A DNA stretch of 15,362 nt from Candidatus Melainabacteria bacterium. GTDB lineage: Bacteria > Cyanobacteriota > Vampirovibrionia > Vampirovibrionales > JAJTHC01. Location: NCBI GenBank assembly GCA_026389055.1, contig JAPLIO010000067.1, positions 1 through 15,362 of the forward strand, read 5' to 3'. The translations under genes and the position numbers were made by a program. The notes below the pieces were generated by a model. The model was not told where the DNA came from, did not search any database, and saw only the letters and a list, made by a program, of their open reading frames with translations. This document shows, one piece after another, positions 1-7,541 of the stretch (positions are counted from its first letter, which is position 1; each line of letters opens with the position of its first letter).

Positions 1-1170
1 AACTTAACGGATGTTTCCGTTATGGGCAACGTACTACAAGCCCTCGGCAGAACGGTTGTTTTTGGCGATGGTACGCTAGAAGTTCAAGCAGGGACTATCT
101 CCACTTGTGAAGCCCCCTACCAACTCGTTTCAAAAATGCGGGCTAGCTTTAACGTACTAGGCTCGTTACTAGGGCGTTACGGCGAAGCCAGAGTGCCTCT
201 CCCTGGTGGATGCACCATCGGCAAACGAGGCATTGACCAACACATTAAAGGCTTGGAATTGTTGGGGGCAGAGCTCAAAATGTCTCATGGTACCATTGCC
301 GCCAAAGGGTCTCGGTTAAAAGGGGCGAATATCGCCTTAGATATGCCCAGCATGGGTGCCACGGAAAACATTATTTTATCCGCTGTTTTAGCTGAAGGCA
401 CTACGGTGCTTTCCAACGCTGCCCAAGAACCTGAAATTCAAGATTTAATTGCCTTCCTCAACACAATGGGGGCTAATATTGAAGGTGGTGGCACCAGCCA
501 AGTGATTATTCATGGCGTGAAAAAAGCCGACTTACACGGGGCGGAATTCACCGTAATGCCTGACCGTATTGAGGCTGCCACGTTTATGTCTGCCGTTACG
601 GGTACTAGCGGTAGTATTATTATTGAAAAAATGCAGCCCAACCACCTTGTTAATGTCATGGGTAAATTATCACAAATTGGTACCCAGTTTGAACGCTTAG
701 ATGCTACCACTTACAGCGTGGGGCGGTTAGCGGAAAACAGGTTAAAAGCCAGTAGTTATTTAACCACTTATTACCCCGGTTTCCCCACAGATTTACAAGC
801 ACCGCTGATGCCCTTGTTGGCAATAGCCGATGGCGTTTCAATGGTAACTGAAAACATTTATGAAAACCGCTTCAAACATGTGGGCGAACTCAACCGAATG
901 GGGGCTAACATTCAAGTTCAGAACGAAATTGCCGTAGTAACAGGTGTGGCTCAACTTTCAGGTGCGGAAGTGAAGGCTCATGATTTACGGGCGGGTGCCG
1001 CTATGGTGATTGCCAGTTTAATGGCGGAAGGACATTCTTCCGTTTATAACTTGAGCCATTTAGACCGTGGTTACGATGCGTTCCACCTAAAGCTTCAGCA
1101 GTTGGGTGCTAACATCAACCGCTTACCGCTAACTAGTATTGAGCATCAAGAACTTCAAGAAGTATTGTAA
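1..1170 (+). CDS. murA: UDP-N-acetylglucosamine 1-carboxyvinyltransferase (partial, 5' end outside window)
   Basis: MurA transfers enolpyruvate from PEP to UDP-GlcNAc, the first committed step of peptidoglycan synthesis, in the cytoplasm. The frame is open from base 1 (N-L-T-D-V-S-V before the first ATG at 22). Those residues fit the conserved region near residue 45 of complete MurA, so the ATG at 22 is internal and roughly 40 N-terminal residues are missing. Visible family signatures are KMRASFNVLG, the active-site loop PGGCTIGKR, DMPSMGATEN, PDRIEAATF and FPTDLQAPLMPLLAIADG, followed by ENIYENRFKHVGELNRMGA. The active-site cysteine (codon 211-213) is kept, which is the fosfomycin-sensitive form of the loop. 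The gene ends in TAA. The next gene is about 200 nt downstream with its own ribosome binding site, so co-transcription is uncertain. Family assignment is firm. Confidence 0.96.
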   Translation, partial: NLTDVSVMGNVLQALGRTVVFGDGTLEVQAGTISTCEAPYQLVSKMRASFNVLGSLLGRYGEARVPLPGGCTIGKRGIDQHIKGLELLGAELKMSHGTIAAKGSRLKGANIALDMPSMGATENIILSAVLAEGTTVLSNAAQEPEIQDLIAFLNTMGANIEGGGTSQVIIHGVKKADLHGAEFTVMPDRIEAATFMSAVTGTSGSIIIEKMQPNHLVNVMGKLSQIGTQFERLDATTYSVGRLAENRLKASSYLTTYYPGFPTDLQAPLMPLLAIADGVSMVTENIYENRFKHVGELNRMGANIQVQNEIAVVTGVAQLSGAEVKAHDLRAGAAMVIASLMAEGHSSVYNLSHLDRGYDAFHLKLQQLGANINRLPLTSIEHQELQEVL

Positions 1171-1184
1171 AGGTTACGGAAAAA

Positions 1185-1330
1185 AGCTTATTGGGCGTGC
1201 TAATTTTGTTACTGCGGTATTTTCTGCCAGTAGCAGAATGATTCCAGAGGAATCAACATTTCGGTTATTTACTAGGTGTAAACGCCCTCATTCCGTTCCT
1301 CGTGCCTCATTATCCCATCCCACTAAACCT
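1185..1330. repeat. Possible diverged copy of the 8992-9098 intergenic element
   Basis: This spacer between murA and the next gene holds a perfect 7-bp hairpin (TGATTCC-AGA-GGAATCA, 1239-1255) and a smaller CTGC/GCAG dyad just before it (1224-1236). It shares ordered short blocks with the element after argJ: a TGGGC block, GTT, TGCGGTA, TTCCGTTCCTC and CCCATC. The order is the same but the spacing differs, so this is either a degraded relative with an insertion or chance similarity. No convincing gene lies here. Confidence 0.3.
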
Positions 1331-1376
1331 TTTTCAGTAACCTCTGTAATTTAACTCACCTAAGGAAACTATAATA

Positions 1377-1838
1377 ATGATGACTTTTTCTGTATCTGGT
1401 TTTTCAGCTTCGAATGAGAACACCCCGTCCGCCAATCAAAAGGTGAGACGCTGGTATGATACAGATCCCATTTTATTGGAAGTTATCAACCTAATGGCGT
1501 TGGCTAAAGAAGAAGCAAAAACTTATGCCACCAAACTAATTAACGGCGTAGAAGCCCAAGTGGCACCAGAAGTGTTGGCTAAAGTAGTTGCTCGGTTGGA
1601 AGACCCTAACCGCCCACAAAACCGCTGGTATGATAAAGAACCTGTGTTGGCAAAAGCGATGGAATTACTTCAGCTAATGCCCCCAGAAGCCCAACGAGTA
1701 GCGGCGTTACAGTTTATTGATGCACTCAAAGCGAAACAATCGCCTGCTGCTTATGGCATTTTAAAAGAAGTGTTCAATTTGGCAGATGCTCAAGCAGAAG
1801 AAGCTGAATTGGTAAAAGATGAAGCCCAGCTCGGCTGA
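1377..1838 (+). CDS. Hypothetical protein with two RWYD repeat units
   Basis: I do not recognise this 153-residue protein. It is soluble, helical and charged, with no signal peptide or membrane segment. Its main feature is an internal duplication: R-W-Y-D-x-[DE]-P-[IV]-L occurs at residues 25-33 and 83-91, each followed by about 40 similar helical residues containing a conserved EA and a later hydrophobic-E/D-A pattern. The duplication shows in the DNA too: CGCTGGTATGATA is repeated exactly at 1449-1461 and 1623-1635, 58 codons apart. The N-terminal 23 residues are Ser/Asn-rich and the C-terminus is acidic and Ala/Glu-rich. The start is supported by AAGGA at 1362-1366, ten bases before the first of two tandem ATGs. 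It ends in TGA, and the DUF309 gene follows 69 nt later in the same frame. Function unknown; possibly a small interaction protein. Confidence 0.8.
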   Translation: MMTFSVSGFSASNENTPSANQKVRRWYDTDPILLEVINLMALAKEEAKTYATKLINGVEAQVAPEVLAKVVARLEDPNRPQNRWYDKEPVLAKAMELLQLMPPEAQRVAALQFIDALKAKQSPAAYGILKEVFNLADAQAEEAELVKDEAQLG

Positions 1839-1907
1839 AATTTATCTCGTTCAATCAATTTAAGCCAACCGTTACCGCCTGCTCTTCAAGCAGGGTTTAA
1901 CAAGGCT

Positions 1908-2204
1908 ATGGCACTATTTCGTGTTGGGCGATATTTTGATGCCCATGAAGTACTGGAAACCGATTGTTGGCTGGGGTTGCCTTTATCTGCGGAAAAGCTG
2001 TTTTTCCAAGGGTTTATTCAACTTTGTGCGGCGTTTGTGCATGGGGAAAAAGGCAATGCCTATGGGTTTCATAAAAAAGCAGCTCAAGCTTATCGGAAAT
2101 TAGACGGCGTTTGGGTACTTTATGGCAAGCCTGCCACCTTGGCTGGTGTTGAGATGCCTGAGTTATTAAATCAGCTAGCTGGGCTGATGCGTTTGAAAGA
2201 ATAG
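1908..2204 (+). CDS. DUF309 family protein
   Basis: This 98-residue protein carries the DUF309 signature: GRYFDAHEVLE near the N-terminus, then FFQGFIQLCAAFVHGEKGNAYG and a C-terminal helix. DUF309 proteins are small all-helical cytoplasmic proteins of unknown function. The start is doubtful. The ATG at 1908 has only AAGG two bases upstream, too close for a good Shine-Dalgarno, and family members usually have more residues before the HEVLE motif. The 23 codons between the upstream TGA and this ATG read on in frame with a plausible DUF309 N-terminus (LPPALQAGFNKA), but contain no ATG, GTG or TTG. A non-canonical start, TGA readthrough from the RWYD protein, or a sequence error could explain this. 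The 3' end overlaps the convergent gene on the other strand by 30 nt. Family call is firm, start is not. Confidence 0.8.
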   Translation: MALFRVGRYFDAHEVLETDCWLGLPLSAEKLFFQGFIQLCAAFVHGEKGNAYGFHKKAAQAYRKLDGVWVLYGKPATLAGVEMPELLNQLAGLMRLKE

Positions 2205-2687
2205 AATTTTTTCAATTTTATTGGTCAACGATTCAGATTCTTCCTTCAATGCCACCAACGTATCGGTTATCGTTGCATCTGAAGGGTTAAGCCGTTCCAT
2301 TGTATTCGTGAGGCTATCATCAATATCTTGCAGCCGAGCATGGACTTTTTCTTCTAACGCAGGGTCTGTCGTAATGGTATGAATGACGACATCATCATAA
2401 ACAGAGATTTCATCTGTTGATTCAACGGGCGGTTGCTTCATTGCTTGAGGCATTGGTTGCCAATAATTGCTAGCTAAAGGTGAAATGCCTTCTGCTAAAG
2501 CAGACCCTTGCCCTAACCCGATAGGCAGTAGTGGCAAGGCTTCAGTCGGTTGGGTTGCTGAAATAAGAGCAGGTGAATTAACACCACCACCCGATTCCGC
2601 CATCGTTTCAACAGAAGGTACTGTGGGGTTGCTGGTAGAGGCGGTGGGTCTGAATGCGAAAGATTGAGAAGAAATGAACGGATTCAT
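2175..2687 (-). CDS. Hypothetical low-complexity protein with C-terminal helical segment
   Basis: This is an unrecognised 170-residue protein. Residues 1-105 are rich in Ser, Thr, Pro, Ala and Gly, with no hydrophobic segment long enough for a membrane span and no basic N-terminal signal peptide, so this half is probably disordered. Residues 110-165 are charged and helix-prone (ALEEKVHARLQDIDDSL, then ALKEESESLTNKIEKIL), with heptad-like spacing that suggests a short coiled coil. A ribosome binding site supports the start: on the minus strand AGGA (plus-strand 2698-2701) lies ten bases before the ATG. It ends in TAG inside the last codons of the convergent DUF309 gene. Layout (disordered N-terminus, coiled-coil tail) resembles secretion substrates or adaptor proteins, but that is only an impression. 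No competing frame has equal support. Confidence 0.6.
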   Translation of the reverse strand: MNPFISSQSFAFRPTASTSNPTVPSVETMAESGGGVNSPALISATQPTEALPLLPIGLGQGSALAEGISPLASNYWQPMPQAMKQPPVESTDEISVYDDVVIHTITTDPALEEKVHARLQDIDDSLTNTMERLNPSDATITDTLVALKEESESLTNKIEKILFFQTHQPS

Positions 2688-2918
2688 ACTAAAATTATCC
2701 TGTTAAGCGTAGAGAATTGTAACACACACTATTGGTATAAAACCCGCTTCAGTCTATTTTGGAACCTAGTTGTTTTGCTTGAGCTTCCGTTATTGCTGGC
2801 GGGCGTCTATTCGTCAAATGCAAAAACCAAAGAGATTCCGTGCTTTTTTGGGGCGTTTGGTGTTTAATAGAAGCATCTACTTGTTTCTATTTTTTTGCCT
2901 AAAGGTTTATTTCTTACC

Positions 2919-4391
2919 ATGATTGCTACCCCAACCAACCCATCCGTTCGTGTTCGTATTGCCCCATCGCCCACAGGCAACCTGCATGTAGGCACCGCCC
3001 GAACCGCCCTATTCAACTACCTTTTCGCCAAACACCACAACGGCACCTTCATTCTACGCGTGGAAGATACCGATACCGAACGTTCCAACGCCGCCTTCAC
3101 CCAAAACATCTTCGATGGCCTACGGGGCTTAGGCTTAGACTGGCACGAAGGCCCAGATGTAGGTGGGAATTTCGGTCCTTACACCCAAAGCGATCGGCTA
3201 GAACTCTACAAAAAATACGCCCATCAACTATTAGACCAAGGGCTTGCTTATTATGATTACAACACCCCCGACCTACTAGACGCTATGAGGGAAGAAGCCA
3301 CCGCCAAGAAGCTACCCTTCGTGTACCGCCCCGCCCCACTAACACCCGAACAAGAAGCGGAAGCCAAAGCAACTGCCACGCAACCCCCTTCCATTCGGTT
3401 TCGGATTCCTCGGGATAGAACCCAAATTGTGGTGCAAGATTTAGTGCGAGGCACCGTTACGTTTGACGCCAATTTATTGGGCGATATCGTGCTGTTAAAA
3501 TCCGACGGCATCGCAGCCTACAACTTCGCCGTGGTGGTGGATGACGCACTCATGAAAATTTCCCACGTTATTCGGGGCGAAGACCACCTACCCAACACCC
3601 CCAAACAGCAAGTTTTGTATGAAGCCTTAGGCTGGGAAATTCCTCAGTTTGCCCACCTTGGCATGATTTTAGCTCCCGACCGTTCCAAGCTTTCCAAACG
3701 CCACGGTGCCACCGCCGTTTCCGCTTTTGTGGAAGACCAAGGGTATCTGCCCGAAGCGTTTATCAACTTTTTAGCACTATTGGGGTGGTCTCCTGCTAGC
3801 ACCGAAGAAATTTTTACCATTGAGCAATTAGCTGAGCAGTTTTCGCTGGATAGAGTGGCTCATTCAGGGGCAATTTTTGATGTTGAAAAGCTGAAGTGGG
3901 TTAATGGGCAGTATATTCGTTCCATGCCGATTGAAACGTTGGCGGAACGGGTTGCTCCGTATTTGACTGCTTGCCCTGTTGCGGAAACCTATACCACGGA
4001 ACAATGGCATTTGTTGCTAGATGCTGTGAAAGAACCACTCGTGGTGCTTTCGGATGTTACCGATGCCGTTTCGTATTTCTTTGGCGATGACGTAGCTATT
4101 CCAGCCGAACTGGCAGCGGAAACCATTGAAACCGAAGAAGGCAAGCGAGTTTTACAAGTAGCCTTGGAAGAGTGGTTGCCGAACCATGCAGATTTTTCAA
4201 CGTTAGATGAAACCTACGCTACGTTGAAAATACTCACCAAAACGTTGTTGAAAGACTTAAAAGTCAAAACCGTCATGTGGGCTATTCGGGCAGCTGTTTC
4301 AGGGCGGGTGCAAGGGGCAGATTTAGGCAAAACGCTGTTCCTGTTAGGCAAAGAAAAAGTTGGGCATCGGTTAGCACAAGCAAGGAAATAA
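2919..4391 (+). CDS. gltX: Glutamyl-tRNA synthetase
   Basis: This class I aminoacyl-tRNA synthetase charges tRNA-Glu with glutamate (and tRNA-Gln in organisms using the GatCAB amidotransferase route). The N-terminus reads VRIAPSPTGNLHVGTARTA, containing the HIGH-type motif (HVGT, residues 23-26), then RVEDTD. The KMSKS-type loop is KLSKRHG at residues 257-263. The region where many bacterial enzymes place zinc-binding cysteines reads YYDYNTPD and lacks them, so a zinc-free insert is inferred. The C-terminal helical anticodon domain is complete, and the predicted 490 residues fit the family. I chose ATG 2919 over an upstream in-frame TTG (2895) because AAAGG (2901-2905) precedes only the ATG and the protein then begins as usual for the family. 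The spacing (13) is somewhat long. The next gene starts 13 nt after the stop, suggesting an operon with the DUF429 and SpoIID-domain genes. Confidence 0.96.
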   Translation: MIATPTNPSVRVRIAPSPTGNLHVGTARTALFNYLFAKHHNGTFILRVEDTDTERSNAAFTQNIFDGLRGLGLDWHEGPDVGGNFGPYTQSDRLELYKKYAHQLLDQGLAYYDYNTPDLLDAMREEATAKKLPFVYRPAPLTPEQEAEAKATATQPPSIRFRIPRDRTQIVVQDLVRGTVTFDANLLGDIVLLKSDGIAAYNFAVVVDDALMKISHVIRGEDHLPNTPKQQVLYEALGWEIPQFAHLGMILAPDRSKLSKRHGATAVSAFVEDQGYLPEAFINFLALLGWSPASTEEIFTIEQLAEQFSLDRVAHSGAIFDVEKLKWVNGQYIRSMPIETLAERVAPYLTACPVAETYTTEQWHLLLDAVKEPLVVLSDVTDAVSYFFGDDVAIPAELAAETIETEEGKRVLQVALEEWLPNHADFSTLDETYATLKILTKTLLKDLKVKTVMWAIRAAVSGRVQGADLGKTLFLLGKEKVGHRLAQARK

Positions 4392-4404
4392 TGAGTTAAT
4401 CATC

Positions 4405-5277
4405 ATGCAAAGCACCACACATCAAGGGACTGTTTCAAACCTGCATCAACGCACTTGCTTTGTGGGTATTGATATTTCTGGCGGAGCCAAGCCCGAAAAA
4501 ACGACGTGGCTCACCCGCATTCGGGTTGCTAATGGCGTGGTGCCTACCGTGGAAATTTCTGCTTCGTTGGCACAATTGCCTTCGGAACGGTCTGCCTTGT
4601 TACACAAAACCAATCCATTTTTAAAGCTATTTGAATGGATTATTCAAGACGCTGAAGCGATTATCGGCATTGATGCTTCGTTTTCCATTCCCAAGGCCCT
4701 CTTTGCGAAAGAAGCGAATTGGGAATCGTGGGTGATGGCAATCCCCAGTAGCTACGCCACGGCGGATGACTTCAAAGATAAATGCCAAGTCCAAGCTAAC
4801 GGAAAAGAACTGAAACGTTTAACAGATATTGAAGCGAAAACGCCCTTTAGCCCATATAATCTTCGGCATTACAAGCAAACTTATACCACGTTACGAGATG
4901 TGTTACGCCCTGTTTTGATGGCGGGTAAGGCTTCCGTGTTACCGTTTCAACCAGTAGCTATGGGTAAGCCATGGATTGTTGAAAGTTGCCCAGCATCTAT
5001 TTTAAAACGCTTGGGGTGGGATAAATCGCCCTATAAAGGCACGCAGGAATCTCATCAATTTGCGAGAGAAGCCTTGTTGCAACAGGCATTGAAGCAGTTT
5101 TTCGTGAGTGTACCTGTTGAAATTCAGCAGGCTTACATCAGCAATAAAACGGGCGATGCGTTGGATTCTTTCTTGATTGCGTGGCACTTAGTTCAAGCTT
5201 GGCAAGCGGATGCTGGGCAGTTTGTGAATCCAGCCACATCCGCCAGCGAAGCCCTTGAAGGCAAGGTGTTTTATTAG
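4405..5277 (+). CDS. DUF429 family protein (predicted RNase H-fold nuclease)
   Basis: This 290-residue protein matches the DUF429 pattern, a family predicted to adopt an RNase H-like fold with acidic active-site residues. Features in order: CFVGIDISGGAKP (residues 18-30, the first strand with its Asp), IIGIDASFSIPKAL (86-99, matching the family's D-x-P-F/S-S-x-P block), PWIVESCPASIL (189-200, the family's E-x-x-P-x element) and GDALDSFLIAWH (250-261, the C-terminal D-A-hydrophobic helix). Candidate acidic residues are D23, D90, E193 and D254. There is no signal peptide, so it is cytoplasmic. The substrate is unknown. The gene lies 13 nt after gltX and one base before the SpoIID-domain gene, which points to a shared transcript. 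The ribosome binding site is weak; the only AAGGA lies inside the end of gltX, 17 nt upstream. It ends in TAG. Confidence 0.85.
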   Translation: MQSTTHQGTVSNLHQRTCFVGIDISGGAKPEKTTWLTRIRVANGVVPTVEISASLAQLPSERSALLHKTNPFLKLFEWIIQDAEAIIGIDASFSIPKALFAKEANWESWVMAIPSSYATADDFKDKCQVQANGKELKRLTDIEAKTPFSPYNLRHYKQTYTTLRDVLRPVLMAGKASVLPFQPVAMGKPWIVESCPASILKRLGWDKSPYKGTQESHQFAREALLQQALKQFFVSVPVEIQQAYISNKTGDALDSFLIAWHLVQAWQADAGQFVNPATSASEALEGKVFY

Positions 5278-5278
5278 G

Positions 5279-7114
5279 ATGTTGTTTCCGTCTATTTCAA
5301 TTGGGAGAACAGAGTCGTTGAAGCGTGGTATTTTGGCAATTTTTTTAATGGTTCTTTTAGGTTCCACTATTGCGTGGTGCATGAACACACCCCCTCAACA
5401 GTTGACGCCGATTAACGCCTGTTTGATTCGGGTGGGAATCAGCGATGACGCCATGACCGCCCAAGAATACCCCAGCACCACCATCGGAGCAACAGGGGCA
5501 TTCAGCCTAAAAGGGCTAAAATCCAATACTATTTATTACCAAGGCAACCCCACGGATAAAGTAACCATTACCGCTAAAGAAAACGGGTTTCAACTAAAAC
5601 CCCATCAAGAAACAGTTACCAAAGAGTCTACTTTTTCTGCTGAAGATGAAGGCTTGGAAATTATTCAACAAGCCCCACCCTTTGACGTAACGGAAGACCT
5701 TCTTCTAACCGTGGATGACCCTGAAACGACGTTTCCTATCCTTTACAACATCACCCGAAAAGGGAAAACGCCTCAATATAGAGGGGCGTTACAAATTTTA
5801 AAATCGGGCAAATCAACCCCTAAAAAACCGCTATTATTCGTGGTGAATGTGCTAGATATTAACGATTATCTTCGGGCGGTGGTGCCTAACGAATTACCCA
5901 TTAAATTTGGCGTTGAAGCCGTGAAAGCCCAAGCTGTGGCTGCCAGAAATTACGCCGTTCGCCCTCGAGAAAAAAATTGGCAGGCCTTCGATATTTGCGA
6001 TTCGCAATACTGCCAAGCCTACTACGGGCAACAAACCGAAACCCCCGAAACCGATACATTACTGCAAGCCACCCAAGGGTTGATTGCCCTTTCCGAAGGG
6101 CAACCGATTTTAGCCCTGTATAGCAGTTCACACGGTGGGGTGGCAGAAGCTTACCCCAATGCCTTTTCAGACCCCAAAACGGGTGCGTTTCCTGCCCCAC
6201 AAAGCTATCCGTATTTGACGGTGAACCCTGATAACCCAACCGCCGTGATTCCTTACGAACCGCTGAGCAATCAAGCTAATCTGCGGGCATACCTAAAAAA
6301 TACCGAGCTAGATTCGTTTGATGTGAAAGCCCCGCATCACCGATGGAACAGAACATGGACTAAAGCCGAACTAGAAGGCGTTTTAAACAGCACCGTTCCC
6401 CAATTACAAACCAACAGTTTAACCAAAAAATTTGTGCAAGTAGCGTGGAAAAAACCAGCTGGCACAACACCCTTTCAGTTGGGTTCGTTAGAAAAAGTTG
6501 CCGTACTGCAATACGGGCAGGCAGGCAAAGCCATGAAGCTACAAATTGAAACCAGCGATGCCGTTGTAAGCCTTCAAAAAGAATTTGTCATTCGTAAGGC
6601 GTTTACCAAAGAGGGCAAAGCCCTACCCAGTGCCACCATTGTGTTTAGCCATTTAACCGCCCCTGCTACTGCCACCACACCCACACAATTAGCGGGTATT
6701 TCTGTAGATGGAGCTGGCTTTGGGCATGGGGTTGGCATGAGCCAGTTTGGGGCTAGCCGAATGAGCGAGTTAGGTTTTTCTTTTGATAAAATTATTCAGC
6801 ATTACTACCCCCACACCACGTTGGGTACCTTGCCCATTGAGGCTAAAAAAGACGTGCCGTTGTTGCTTAATTTTGCCACGCTGAACAACCAAAAAGCGTG
6901 GTTGCATCTGCAGTTAAAGCAATCATTTACCGCCTTGAAAACGCCTGTGAAACTAAGCTTTAACAATCGACCGATTGAACTGAAGCCGTTTATTGGCAAG
7001 CATCGGCTTTATGGGGTTACTTCTTTTTTGAAAACACCGCAGAACCAGCTGATTATTGCTTCGCATCCGCAAGCGGGAGATTTTACGCTTTGGGTATCTT
7101 ACGAAGCACCTTAG
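5279..7114 (+). CDS. Exported SpoIID/LytB-domain protein (putative peptidoglycan lytic transglycosylase)
   Basis: SpoIID-family proteins cleave denuded glycan strands as lytic transglycosylases. This 611-residue protein has a basic N-terminus (LKR) and one hydrophobic stretch (GILAIFLMVLLGSTIAW, about residues 17-33), a signal peptide or uncleaved anchor. A domain of about 145 residues precedes the SpoIID core, which begins at VLDINDYLRAVVPNELP; the Glu of VPNELP (about residue 205) matches the family's catalytic Glu. EAVKAQAVAARNYA and SSSHGGVAEAY follow. The closing signature GFGHGVGMSQFGA lies near residues 480-492, preceded by an insertion of about 180 residues, and about 115 further residues follow. 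Start: ATG 5279 has AAGG 12 nt upstream and begins one base after the DUF429 stop; a TTG at 5255 is possible but lacks a site. In a presumably non-sporulating organism it likely acts in wall remodelling or division. Confidence 0.9.
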   Translation: MLFPSISIGRTESLKRGILAIFLMVLLGSTIAWCMNTPPQQLTPINACLIRVGISDDAMTAQEYPSTTIGATGAFSLKGLKSNTIYYQGNPTDKVTITAKENGFQLKPHQETVTKESTFSAEDEGLEIIQQAPPFDVTEDLLLTVDDPETTFPILYNITRKGKTPQYRGALQILKSGKSTPKKPLLFVVNVLDINDYLRAVVPNELPIKFGVEAVKAQAVAARNYAVRPREKNWQAFDICDSQYCQAYYGQQTETPETDTLLQATQGLIALSEGQPILALYSSSHGGVAEAYPNAFSDPKTGAFPAPQSYPYLTVNPDNPTAVIPYEPLSNQANLRAYLKNTELDSFDVKAPHHRWNRTWTKAELEGVLNSTVPQLQTNSLTKKFVQVAWKKPAGTTPFQLGSLEKVAVLQYGQAGKAMKLQIETSDAVVSLQKEFVIRKAFTKEGKALPSATIVFSHLTAPATATTPTQLAGISVDGAGFGHGVGMSQFGASRMSELGFSFDKIIQHYYPHTTLGTLPIEAKKDVPLLLNFATLNNQKAWLHLQLKQSFTALKTPVKLSFNNRPIELKPFIGKHRLYGVTSFLKTPQNQLIIASHPQAGDFTLWVSYEAP

Positions 7115-7181
7115 CATCCGTCGTTTTTTAGTCCGTTTTTTTAGAATGTGGATAGGTTAATCGCTTCGGTCTAGGGCTTTT

Positions 7182-7225
7182 GTCAGGGGGACTGCTGTTT
7201 GGCAGCCCCCCCCCGACACCCCCCC
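7182..7225. repeat. C-rich hairpin with homopolymer tracts
   Basis: Downstream of the SpoIID-domain gene, GTC-A-GGGGG-A-CTGC pairs with GCAG-CCCCC...GAC around a TGTTTG loop (7182-7217). The 3' arm contains a run of nine C (7206-7214), followed after GACA by a run of seven C (7219-7225). No U-tract follows on either strand, so it is not a standard intrinsic terminator, though it could slow polymerase. The spacer from 7115 to here otherwise shows only T-rich sequence after the stop codon. Confidence 0.55.
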
Positions 7226-7288
7226 ACAAATTAACCCGACACTCCTACGCCCTCCTAAAAGAATCCCCTCTCAAGGGTCGACTTGTTT

Positions 7289-7382
7289 CTTGCACGTTGA
7301 AAACAGGCTTGGGCGGAAGCTAGAGGCTCCCTAATTGCCCTGCTTCGCTACGCTCGCACCAGCCTGTCTCCAACTGCATATG
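7289..7382 (+). repeat. 94-bp palindromic intergenic repeat, copy A
   Basis: This copy is matched in reverse complement at 15267-15360 with 90 of 94 identical positions by eye. It begins CTTGCACGTTG and ends CAACTGCATATG. The ends pair (TGCA-c-GTTG with CAAC-TGCA, one bulged base). Inside is a perfect 7-bp stem, ACAGGCT (7303-7309) with AGCCTGT (7361-7367). The centre contains GCTTCGCTACGCTCGC, a motif style common in cyanobacterial interspersed repeats, and a possible GAAGC/GCTTC inner stem. No reading frame, transposase or target-site duplication is seen. Confidence 0.85.
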
Positions 7383-7475
7383 ATTCGAAGCTAACAATTT
7401 CAGTAAAATCTAGCAATCATGTATGTTAAGCTTTTTGATATTTTTTCAAGTAACAAGATAAAGTTTTTTCTTCAC

Positions 7476-7505
7476 TTGACAAACCCTTGTTGTATCATCT
7501 ACACT
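7476..7505 (+). promoter_or_regulatory. Candidate sigma-70 promoter P1 for the argJ leader
   Basis: A consensus -35 TTGACA (7476-7481) is followed after 18 nt by TACACT (7500-7505, four of six matches to TATAAT). Transcription would start near 7512, giving an approximately 200-nt leader before argJ that includes the Arg-rich small reading frame. The upstream DNA from 7383 is AT-rich, consistent with a promoter region. Confidence 0.55.
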
Positions 7506-7541
7506 ATTGAGACTTTCACCTTTTAATTTAGGATATCGCTT

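Noticed and set aside
1139..1354. 71-codon plus-strand frame overlapping the end of murA
   Set aside because: It overlaps murA in another frame, has no ribosome binding site, and its translation shows no domain-like pattern; most of it lies in a hairpin-rich spacer.
2688..2918. 67-codon plus-strand frame and promoter-like TATAAA upstream of gltX
   Set aside because: The frame overlaps the start of the minus-strand gene without a ribosome binding site, and no -35 at suitable spacing accompanies the TATAAA.
5279..5410. Lipoprotein signal in the SpoIID-domain protein (IAWC)
   Set aside because: The residue before the Cys is Trp, which does not fit a lipobox; a type I signal peptide or anchor is more likely.
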